A stretch of DNA of 15,869 bases. It comes from an uncultured Clostridia bacterium (GTDB lineage: Bacteria; Bacillota; Clostridia; Christensenellales; Pumilibacteraceae). The DNA lies in NCBI GenBank assembly GCA_934247335.1, contig CAKQJJ010000018.1:1-15869 (forward strand), given 5' to 3'. Of the stretch, positions 1 to 8,900 are shown one piece after another (position 1 is the stretch's first letter; every line of letters starts with the position of its first letter). Below the pieces are notes generated by a model. The model searched no databases. It worked only from the letters and a program-made list of their open reading frames with translations, and was not told where the DNA came from. The translations under genes and the position numbers were made by a program.

Positions 1-32
1 AGCGCTTTGGTATCGTGATTAGACTTACTCAT
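1..32 (-). CDS. 5' end of a downstream gene, cut by the window edge
   Basis: An ATG on the minus strand at 32-30 opens a frame reading MSKSNHDTKA with no stop before the window edge. It begins one base after the TAA of the solute-binding protein gene (TAA-T-ATG), so it would be the third gene of that operon and translationally coupled. Only about ten codons are visible. No strong Shine-Dalgarno is present, only a weak GGCGGTG. The function cannot be told from this fragment. A permease, a sensor kinase or another c-di-GMP protein would each make sense next to its neighbours, but that is a guess. Confidence 0.5.
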   Translation of the reverse strand, partial: MSKSNHDTKA

Positions 33-33
33 A

Positions 34-849
34 TTACACCGCCACGAACTCGGCGGAGTCGAGTCCGTATTTTTCCACGACTTCGGCGATAAAGCCGTTC
101 TGCTTCATCAGCGCCAAAGCCTGATCGAGCCGTTCTATCACGTCCGCGTGAGTACCCTTTTTGAACGCCACTCCGAGCTGAACTTCTTCAAGCGGTTCGT
201 CAAGAATTTTCAGGCTTACGGTACTGGTTTTCATGTATTCGATGAGAATGGTTTCGTGCCCGGCAATTGCGTCCACGTACCCTTCCCGTATCGCCGCAAA
301 CATGTGATCGACGTCGGAAAAGCAATTAAGCCGCTTTAATTTCGGCACGTTGAAGTCTTTGCCGGCAACGCCCGAAAAAATTTCGTCGGGCTTGGTTGTT
401 GCCTGAACGGCAACTCTCTTGTTTTCGAGATCGGCAAGCGCGGTTATGTCGCTGTCGGCGGCAACCGCAACCACTTGCCTGCTGTTCATGTACGGCTTTG
501 ACCAGGAATAATTTTCTTCACGGTCGGTCATGGTAAAACTCGCCCACAGGCAGTCTATTTTTCCGCTGTCCAGCAACTCGTTTTTTTCTATCCAATCGAT
601 ATACACGAATTGCGGTTTATAGCCCATGATACGGCACGCTTCCGTGGCAAGTTCGACGTCTATCCCCGAAAAATTACCGTTGTCGTCGGGAAAGAAAAAC
701 GGGGAATAGTTATCTCCGCCGATTATGAGTTCGGGCAGATTGGCGTAATTATCGTCGAAATCGGTATCCGCGCACGCGAAAAGAGGCGCAGCGGCAATCG
801 TCAGCGATAAAAACAGTAGCAGTATTTTTTTCAGCGCGTTACTCTTCAC
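34..849 (-). CDS. Family 3 extracellular solute-binding lipoprotein
   Basis: Predicted 271-residue substrate-binding lipoprotein of the SBP_bac_3 family (amino-acid-type periplasmic binding fold). Residues 1-26 form a lipoprotein signal: N-KK, a hydrophobic core, then lipobox L-F-A-C with Cys26 as the lipidation site. Mature motifs fit the family: NYSPFFFPDDNG and FSGIDVELA near the start, then SWSKPYMNSRQVVAV, KRVAVQ, GYVDAIAGH and VAFKKG, ending with a helix and KYGL. The start is taken as GTG at 849 because GGAGGA lies about 11 nt upstream, the lipoprotein signal follows at once, and it overlaps the TGA of the preceding c-di-GMP enzyme as GTGA. An open frame runs further upstream to 933, but it lies inside that enzyme gene and is Arg/Lys-rich shadow sequence. 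No ABC permease or ATPase is visible nearby. The coupling suggests a sensory ligand-binding role rather than (or as well as) uptake; that is inference. Confidence 0.88.
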   Translation of the reverse strand: MKSNALKKILLLFLSLTIAAAPLFACADTDFDDNYANLPELIIGGDNYSPFFFPDDNGNFSGIDVELATEACRIMGYKPQFVYIDWIEKNELLDSGKIDCLWASFTMTDREENYSWSKPYMNSRQVVAVAADSDITALADLENKRVAVQATTKPDEIFSGVAGKDFNVPKLKRLNCFSDVDHMFAAIREGYVDAIAGHETILIEYMKTSTVSLKILDEPLEEVQLGVAFKKGTHADVIERLDQALALMKQNGFIAEVVEKYGLDSAEFVAV

Positions 850-2819
850 TTTTCGGCTCGTCCTCCGTTTTTTCTTTCGGATTGTTCGGCTTCCGCAATT
901 TCTTTGAGTTTGTCGGATACTTCGTCCAGACATTCGATAATAAGCGGGTTAAACGCTCCGCATTCGCCGTTCTTAATCATATTAAGCGCAACCTCGTGCG
1001 AATACGCGGGTTTGTACGAACGCTTGCTTATAAGCGCGTCGTACACGTCGCAAACCGACACGACCTGAGCGGAAACGGGAATTTGGTCGCCTTTAAGACC
1101 GTCGGGATAGCCTTTCCCGTCGTATCTTTCGTGGTGCATGCGGCAAATCTGCTTGGCGCACTTTACGAGCGGCTCGTCCTTGTATTCGGTTACGTTGTCC
1201 AGCATTTTTTCGCCGATAATCGTGTGAGTTTTCATGATTTCGTACTCGGCGGCGGTAAGCTTGCCTTTCTTATTGACTATATTGCGGTCGATTGCCGCTT
1301 TTCCGATGTCGTGAAGCGCGGAAGCGGTGGAAATAATCTCGATTTCGCGGCGACTAAGGTTATATTTATCGGTTTTTTCGGCTAATTTTTCCAGAATAAG
1401 GCGCGTAAAGTCCAGCATGTGGCGCGCGTGACCGCCCTTTTCCATACATTCCACTCCGCCGAATTCCACCACCTGGCTTAGTATTTCGACAAGCAGGGTT
1501 TTGCCCTTTTCTTTTTCGGTCGCCTCGCGCGTGATTTCGCGTATCAGTCGCTTTTGCCTCGTATAAAGATTGACGGTGTTTGCCACGCGGCGATACACGA
1601 CTTTGGCGTCAAACGGGCGCGTAATATAATCGGAAACGCCCTTTTCGTACGCTTTGCGCACCGAATCGTCCGATTCGTCGCCGGTTATTGTGACGACAGG
1701 GATATTTTCAATAATACGATTGTCGTTCATGTAGTCCAGAACGTCGAAGCCGCTCATTCCGGGCATTATAAGGTCAAGAAGAATAACAGAAATATCGGCG
1801 CCGTAGCGTTTTATCGCATCGATACACTCGGCTCCGCTTGCCGCCTCGACAATTTCGTATTCGTTTTGCAAAATAGCGGACAGAATTTCGCGGTTTATGT
1901 CCGAATCGTCCACGATAAGCACGCGCTCGTGCGGGCGCAGTTTGTCCAGAAATTCGCTTTTCGAGTTTTCGGTTACCCAGCAGTCCTTCTGCTTTTTCGC
2001 CTTGTACAAAAATTCGTCGGCGCGGCTTACGGCGCTTTTTATAGTTTCGTCGTCGCAATTTATTCCGCCCGAACTTATCGACGGCTTGATTGCGGGATAT
2101 TCGTCTATCACGGTAAGACGAACCTGCCGGCTTATATCGGCAAGGCAGCGGGAAAGAGATTCGCCGCTTATTCCCGGAACGATAAGCAAAAACTCGTCGC
2201 CGCCGTAGCGCACCAGCTTGTCGGTGTTGCGCACGCACTTTTTTATATTATCGGCAACCGCTTTAAGCACGGCGTCGCCCGCGTCGTGCCCGAACAGGTC
2301 GTTGTAAATCTTAAAGTCGTCGAGGTCTATCATCGCCACTCCGCCGGTAAGCGTGAGGTTTGCGAGATGTTCCTCGTAATAGCGACGGTTGTAAGTCCCG
2401 GTAAGCACGTCGGTGTAGGTTTTTTTGTAGTATTCGCCTATTTTTTCCGGATTTTCACGGTCGTCGCCGAAATCGACGGGCATGTTTTCGTCAAACCGTT
2501 TAATCATTTCGATAACGCACGGCTCGCCGTCAACCTCGACGTAAGAGGAAATAACCTGATATATAACGCCGTCCAGCTTTTCCAGTTTGGAAAACTGTTT
2601 TTTCTCGGTAAGCGCGCGGTAGCTTATGCAGTTGCGGCACGGCTTTTTTCTCTTCCATATTTCGTAGCACTTTACTTTCGGATTTTTCTCGGGGCAATCG
2701 GAAACTTCGGCGCGCACTTCGTGGGACTGCAAAAGCCGCACGTCGGAAAAAACGTGAGCAAGCGTTTTCATTTCCTCTTTAACCTGACTTAAAGTAAGTT
2801 TTCTTACCTTTTCTTCCAT
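846..2819 (-). CDS. GGDEF / receiver / HD-GYP c-di-GMP synthase-phosphodiesterase
   Basis: A 657-residue cytosolic protein with no membrane segment. Residues 1-115 form a PAS-like sensor with a Cys cluster (C42, C51, then P-C61-R-N-C64). About residues 130-285 form a GGDEF diguanylate cyclase domain: IDLDDFKIYNDLFGHDAGD at 164-182, the GGDEF signature at 206-210, and a product-inhibition I-site R197-N-T-D200 five residues before it. About residues 298-420 form a CheY-like receiver with acidic pair D304/D305 and phospho-acceptor D349. The usual Lys of the Y-x-x-K-P-F motif is Arg401. About residues 455-640 form an HD-GYP phosphodiesterase: H464, H503-D504 with K507, H532, H562-H563-E564, G570-Y571-P572 and D591, so the expected metal ligands appear complete. 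Both activities look intact on paper. Which dominates, and whether the receiver or the Cys domain controls the choice, cannot be seen. ATG start with GGAG upstream. It has its own promoter and a leader hairpin, and overlaps the solute-binding lipoprotein gene by 4 nt. The gene lies directly after a matrix operon that appears to be controlled by a c-di-GMP riboswitch. Confidence 0.95.
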   Translation of the reverse strand: MEEKVRKLTLSQVKEEMKTLAHVFSDVRLLQSHEVRAEVSDCPEKNPKVKCYEIWKRKKPCRNCISYRALTEKKQFSKLEKLDGVIYQVISSYVEVDGEPCVIEMIKRFDENMPVDFGDDRENPEKIGEYYKKTYTDVLTGTYNRRYYEEHLANLTLTGGVAMIDLDDFKIYNDLFGHDAGDAVLKAVADNIKKCVRNTDKLVRYGGDEFLLIVPGISGESLSRCLADISRQVRLTVIDEYPAIKPSISSGGINCDDETIKSAVSRADEFLYKAKKQKDCWVTENSKSEFLDKLRPHERVLIVDDSDINREILSAILQNEYEIVEAASGAECIDAIKRYGADISVILLDLIMPGMSGFDVLDYMNDNRIIENIPVVTITGDESDDSVRKAYEKGVSDYITRPFDAKVVYRRVANTVNLYTRQKRLIREITREATEKEKGKTLLVEILSQVVEFGGVECMEKGGHARHMLDFTRLILEKLAEKTDKYNLSRREIEIISTASALHDIGKAAIDRNIVNKKGKLTAAEYEIMKTHTIIGEKMLDNVTEYKDEPLVKCAKQICRMHHERYDGKGYPDGLKGDQIPVSAQVVSVCDVYDALISKRSYKPAYSHEVALNMIKNGECGAFNPLIIECLDEVSDKLKEIAEAEQSERKNGGRAEK

Positions 2820-2831
2820 TACTCTCTCCGT

Positions 2832-2876
2832 AAAAATAAATAGCAGGCGCCGCGCGATTATGCGTTTTGCCTGCTA
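2832..2876 (-). terminator. Terminator-like hairpin at the 5' end of the c-di-GMP enzyme mRNA
   Basis: On the minus strand TAGCAGGC (2876-2869) pairs perfectly with GCCTGCTA (2848-2841) across a 20-nt loop, and TTTATTTTT (2840-2832) follows. This is the shape of an intrinsic terminator. It starts 2-3 bases downstream of the -10 box of the promoter at 2879-2907, so it would sit at the extreme 5' end of the new transcript, and it ends about 12 nt before the ATG at 2819. It may stop read-through from the upstream operon, attenuate its own gene, or act as a 5' stabilising hairpin. Confidence 0.6.
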
Positions 2877-2878
2877 CT

Positions 2879-2907
2879 ATTATACCAATACGCGCGATTA
2901 TTTGCAA
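2879..2907 (-). promoter_or_regulatory. Sigma-A promoter of the c-di-GMP enzyme gene
   Basis: Minus strand: TTGCAA (2907-2902), a 17-nt spacer, then a perfect TATAAT (2884-2879). The -35 keeps TTG and the final A of TTGACA. The predicted start is near 2872-2874, giving a leader of about 53 nt. It lies in the 134-bp gap after the giant surface-protein gene, so the enzyme and solute-binding genes can be expressed independently of the fibre operon. Confidence 0.75.
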
Positions 2908-2953
2908 GCGTGCGAAGAAAATTTTCGCGTTTCGCCTCAATCGGCTTAATAAA

Positions 2954-5900
2954 TTAAAATTTCTGCGTGTACAAAACGAGCGATTGGGCAGGCTGCTGAA
3001 CGTTTTTGGTTTCGATAAGCGAAACGGTATAGCCCGTAAGGTCGCCGATAACCGTAAATGCGCCTTCCGTAGCGGAATAATAAATCGCGTCGGTAGTACG
3101 GACGACCTCTTTGCCGAATCCGTCGAAAACCGCGTCGCCGATATATCCGCCGGCGGTTTTTTCCACTCTCCACATATAGTAGACGCCGTTGTGACGATGA
3201 TCGACCACGTTTTCGTCCGCCTCGCCCGTGTGGGAGAAGGTAAACGAGTTGCCGTCGTTAGTCACCGAGCGTATTACCGCGGGATAAAGCGTAAACTGCT
3301 TTTCGGCGGCGGGAACGCTGTCGTGAGGCTTATCGGTTGCCTGCGCCGCAACGCTTCCGAACGCAAATTTCGTTTCGGTATACTCGTACGCATTTACGCT
3401 TGCGGTAACCGAGGCAGCCTCGGTTATTCCGAATCCGTTTGAGTTGTTGGGCAGCGTTACCACCAGAATAAACTGTTCGGAAGAGGCGCCGTTCCGGTAC
3501 TCGTAGGACAAAGCGGAATTGTCATCCATGGAAGCGAACGACGAAACCGGGATTACGCTTTGCTTGGAAGTCAGTCCGTATCCGCCAGACCAGATTGTTA
3601 CGCCTTCCTTGCGGTAGAACAGACGAAGCGAAGTGTTTGCGGGAAGCGCGGTGCCGAACAGGAAGTTTACTTCACCTTTTTCGTCGTGCTCGCCGTAGTT
3701 TACGCTGTACGTAAGCGTGAAAATGCCGTCGGTATACAACGAATTGCCGTCGTAGAACACGCCGTCGCCCACGTTGAATTCGAGATTGTCGGCGTAGATT
3801 ACTATATGAATAAATCCGCTTGCCTCGCCTATCTTTTCGGAAGAAACAAAGTAGCCGTTTTCCTGACTTGCCGGAGTAAACAAAGAGGTGATCGAGGTAA
3901 ACGTGCCGTCGGCGTTTTTGATAAACGCGTCGAAACGAGGCGTTCCCTGCCACTTTTCGCCCGTTTTCATAACGAATCCGAATCCGTTGTGATCGTCAAG
4001 CGGAATCATTGTTCCGTCGTGCAACATGGACGAAGACAGCGACGAGCTTACCGAAACTTCCTCGGGCGCTTCGATTACTATGTTGTACGTCCAGCGCGCG
4101 TAAAAACGCATGGTACCGTTAACCGTGGTTACGCCGTCCGCCTGCATGTCTTCGAACGACTGTCCGTAAGCGGAAACGTCGCTTGCCTTGCTCACCGGGT
4201 AAAACCCTCTGAAATCGAAGCCGTAACGCTTGGCGATAAGCTCGTTTTTCCACTCCTCGAAGCCTTCGGGTTTGACCGAGGCAAACTTTTCGCCGGCAGC
4301 CACTACCACAGTGAAAAAGTCGTTGCCGTTAAAGTTGGAGATAAACACCAGCGAATAAATCTTTTTGTAGGTTATTTCAAAGAACACGCCGTCGTTTTGT
4401 CCGGCAAACGTAACGAAATCGGCGGGAACGGTTACGTCGTAATCGTAAGGAGTCGCCTCTTCGGCGTCGTAGGCAAAAACGTACGTTCCGGACGCGAATT
4501 CAAAAGTAATTCCGCCCTCGCCCCATACGCCCGCAACGGTTTCGCCGCCCACGGTGACGCTGAGTTCGGGTTGCAGGCTATAACCGGGCTGCGGTTCGAC
4601 GTTGAAACGGAATCGCGAGCCGGAAACCATTTTACGGTCGAACGTGCCGTTTGCGCCCAGCAGGCTGTACGTGTAGTTGATTTCTTTTACCGATTCGATA
4701 TAAACGGTAGCGGATCTGGTGTTTTTCAGATCGCGACAGGTAACGGTATACGTTCCCGTTCCCGGAATAAGCAACGTGCCGTTTTCGGTGACTTCGTTGC
4801 CTTCGTAAATAGTTTCCACTATATACGAGCGAGGCGCGGGATATCTGTATTCGAGCGTTTCGGTGAAACGCACTATGTCCCCTTCCACGTATACGTAATG
4901 CACGTTTCCGTCGCCGTCGGTATACGAATCGATGGGGGGCGTGCCTTTTTCGGGTTCTATCGTAATGCTTTGCAGGCGGTTGGGCACGAATTCGACTATT
5001 ACGCCGTACGTTTTGCCGCCGAAATCGCATTCCATTATTATTATCGTGTTTTCGCGCGTGTTGTCGTTGGCGTAGAAATACACTTCGCTTCTTGCGTCGC
5101 GGTTTGAGCCCGCGTTTACGTGATTGTATCCCACGTTTGCTCTGCCATTGAACACCGCAAGATTAACGGGGGCAGACGGCTTTGCCGCGAGAATATCGTA
5201 AGCGCGATCGGAAATATCGTCGCCGTACGTCGCCTGCTCCACGCCGGTAACGTCGTAAAAACGCACGTTCTGCGGGAAATACTCGACTCCGACGGGTTTT
5301 ACGATAAACTTTCCTACCGTTTCCGTATTGCCCGCGTTGTGGCGGAAGTAGCGGTACTGCACAGGCGTTTCGCTCGTCCAATCGTACACGGTTACCGCTC
5401 CGTCGCACTTTTCCGACGTTACGCCGTTGCCGTTTTCGTCTTTCACTGCAAGCGAGAAATCGCCGCTTTCGTCCGATTTTACTACGGTTACGGGATAGCT
5501 GCACAAAAGATAATCCACGTTTTCTATCTTGCAATATGCGCTGACGTACGCCACGCCTTCCGTCTTAGCTTCGGCGTAGTACGGCGTGGACGAGCCGGAA
5601 GTTATCAAAACCACGCTTTCGTCGTTGCTCCAAACGGGGACGGGATAGTTGTGCGTCGGCAGCGCCGGGTACACCTGCGCTTTGCCGTCCGTCGTGCTTA
5701 TGGTAAGCTTGTTCACGCCGTACGACACGAGGTGAAGCGCGCAGTCCTCGCCCGCATAGCCGTCCGAAGTCGTGTACGCTTTATCGGTGCCGGCGTTTTC
5801 GCTTACGAAAAAGTTTTTCTCGCTCGTCGTTACCTGGTTTTTGGACGCGTAATGAATGCCCGCCTTGTACGAACCCGCTCCGCCGTTCGATTGCAACGAC

Positions 5901-8900
5901 GCGTTGGAATACGAATTGGTGACGTTGTAGGCGTCCTTAACTCGCGACGCGATACCTGCCGTCGTAGCGATATTGGTTTCGGAAACCGCTTTGACGTCGG
6001 TGTTCTGCACGAGAGTATGATTTATGTTGGAGTTTTGCATAAGCCCGGTTATGCCGCCCGCGTACGCCTTTGCGGTTATGCTGGAAGCGGTTACGGCGCA
6101 GTCCTGAACTATTGCGTAGGAAAGATCCGTGCGGCTGTGCCACCACATGCCCGCGACTATTCCGCCCGCATAGGTCAGCATCTGATTTTCGCCTATCGAT
6201 TCTATCACGCTGTTTTTAACCGTAATATGCTCGATAAAAGTTCCTCTGTACACGTTGGGAGAAGGCGTGGGGTTTGCGAAAACGCCGATGGCGCCGCCCA
6301 CGTAAATATCGTACGTATCTCTGTACGTCTGCGTGTCGCTGTACGCCTTGCCCGCAACGTGAATATATTGTATATTCGCACTGCTCAGCAGCACTTGATT
6401 TGCAAGTTTTCTCGTCCACAGCGCGCCTATAAGCCCGCCCACGCTTGCGGTGTTGGGAGTGTTTGCCGACTCGAAATACACGACGGTGTTTTCCTTGGAA
6501 TCGCCGGTTATCGAAATATTTGAAATTATGCTGTCCGCAACCAGTCCGAACGCGCCGCCCACGAAGCCTTCGCTTTTAAGGTCGTTGTCGCTGTTGTTAA
6601 GGTTTTTTGCGTTCTGCGCGCCGTACACGAAATGCGGAGTGCTTTCCCCTGTCGCGCCGCTTGCCTGAACGTATTCTACTTTTACGTCGTTTACCGAAGT
6701 ATAGCCGAGAAGATAGCCGATGGCGCCGCCCACGCAAACGTTGTTGCCCAGCTTTGCAGCAGGACGGTTGTCGATGGACGAAAACGAATAGCACGCCGCT
6801 TCCACGTACGAATAATCGGTATAATATACCCTGAAATTATCGATCGAGCCTCTCTGAACGGGGTTTTCGTCGTAGCCGTTCAAGGACGAAACGGCTGCCG
6901 CGGTACTAAGCGCTCTTCCGGCAAATCCGCCGGCGTTTATATCGCCCACGGCAGTGGAACCTACTTCTCGGTACGCAATTATTCTGCCGCTGCCTATTTC
7001 AAACTCTATATTCTTTGCGGTGTAGCCGAATTGAAGTCGCGGCGTATATCCGCCGGCGCAGACGTTGTACGCGCAGTTGTAGCCGTCCTTATCGTTTACC
7101 GTAGACGAAGTTGCCGACTGAACCGCGGTAACCGTATAATCGTATTCGGGCGCGACTATCGCTATATTAACCGAGCGGTCGTCCTCGTCGCCGATATTGA
7201 AGCAGTTGTAGCCGAACGTTCCGCCGGCATATGCGGGACCCACTCCGTTCTGAACGGCGGTTACGTCCACCGGGCACTCGAATATATATTCCATAACGGC
7301 GGTATCTTTGGTTTCGCCGCTCGTGACAAAATCTTTGCCGATGTATTCCGAGCCGTCGCTGTAAATAAATCCTATCGCGCCGCCCGCGCACACCGCTCCG
7401 GACGAAGAATAGTCCTTGGTGCTTGCGTTTATCTCTATACGCGCTACGTTTTCCTCTCTGTCGGCACTGCGCGAAAAGTTTATGCCGGAGAAAACCATGG
7501 TTATCGTATCGTCCGTAATATTTTCGTCGCGGTTAACCGTTCCGGCTATTCCGCCCGCAACCGCGCCTGCCGAAGTCGTGGTAAAGTCGTCGGGGTTGAT
7601 TTCGGCTTTTCGGGTCGAATCGCAGTTGTTGATGACTGCGTTTACCGAATAGTCGCTTTCGGCAACTATCGAAACGTTTTTTATTATCACGGCCCGCGCG
7701 TCGCTTACCTCTTTGAACGACGGCTTGCACACGTTTATAACGCCCGCAAATCCGCCCGCTATCGCCGAGCCGGAAACCTCGCCCAGCGCGTTTGCCACAA
7801 CAAGCGAATGCTGTCCGTCGATCGTCACGCCGTCTATGCTTGCGTTTTCCACGACTCCGGCAAAGCATCCGGCTATTACCGACGCGTTAGTGCCGTAGGT
7901 TACGCCCGAAATGTCGTTGTACACGCCGTCGTATTCGGCGCTGCACCACGCGTCCACCGACGACGAACAAAGTCCGAACACGCCGCCCAGGTACAGCGAC
8001 GCGAATCTGGTCTGCGCGCCCACCGACACCGACGACTCGATATCGTCGAGAACGACGTTTTTGCCCAGCGTTCCGGCAAGTCCGCCCGCGTGAACGCGAT
8101 CGGCGTGATCTATTTCGCCCTCTTTTCCCAGCGTGTTGATGCCGATAAAGCCCTGAACGTTTGCGTTGCGGATAAGGCAGGGATTAACGCCGTCGCCGTA
8201 CGCATATGCGAAAAAGCCGTAATCGGCGATATGTTCGGAGCCGCCGTTTTCGTACGTGAACTCCTCGTCCACGTGGCTCACTCGGACGAGATTTATGGTT
8301 GCGGCGTAGCCGTTGAAGTCGAAGCAACCCGAAAAGGGATACGCGCCTCTGAAGCCCAGTCCGAAAAATTCTTCGTCGCTGATAAAAATATTGGTACCCA
8401 GGCGATAGTAGCCGTAACGGATGCGCTCTGCGCTCTGCTCGGTTTCGCCCAGGCGCTGATAGTCTTCCGCGGTGCCTTTATCGGCAAGAATGCGGGCAAC
8501 CGCCAGCACGTCGGCTTCTCTGGACAGAATGTAGGGATTGCCGAAGTATCTGCCCTTGTCCTCGGCGTACGGCTGAGAAGTTTTAACTTCGATTTTCAGC
8601 TCGCCCGAATCGGGAGCGGTGAGCGTTACCACCGGCGTTTTGTATTCGTCGTCGTTTATGGTCATGCTTTCAAACAGCGCGCTTTCGTTTACGACGGTTA
8701 CGGTTATGGTCTGATTTTTGGGAACGGTGTAGCCGACTTCGTTTTTCGTAACGTCGTTGCCGGAAACGTACACGCTTACTTCTTTGCCCTCGGGTACGAT
8801 TACGCTTACGGTAGCCGAGAAGCTTTTATTTGCCGCAAAGCACACGGCAAGCAACGACAGAATTATGCTGAGCGTTGCAAGACAAGCAATTATTAACTTT

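Noticed and set aside
850..933. Upstream extension of the solute-binding protein gene to 933
   Set aside because: It lies inside the c-di-GMP enzyme gene, is Arg/Lys-rich, and the GTG at 849 has a ribosome site and begins a lipoprotein signal.
2900..2953. Hairpin GCGAA/TTCGC just after the giant gene as its terminator
   Set aside because: Five-base stem with no following T-tract; the better terminator candidate is at 2832-2876.
5900..8100. Regularly spaced similar short motifs suggesting a CRISPR-like or tandem DNA repeat
   Set aside because: They are codons for Gly-rich GLUG-like protein repeats; spacing and sequence vary and there are no constant repeats.
882..8896. Several long plus-strand open frames (for example 1554-2792, 3560-5107, 5120-6523 and 6632-8896)
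   Set aside because: They lie antisense to well-supported minus-strand genes, have Arg/Val/His-rich compositions with no domain signal, and lack ribosome sites; they reflect codon bias of the opposite strand.
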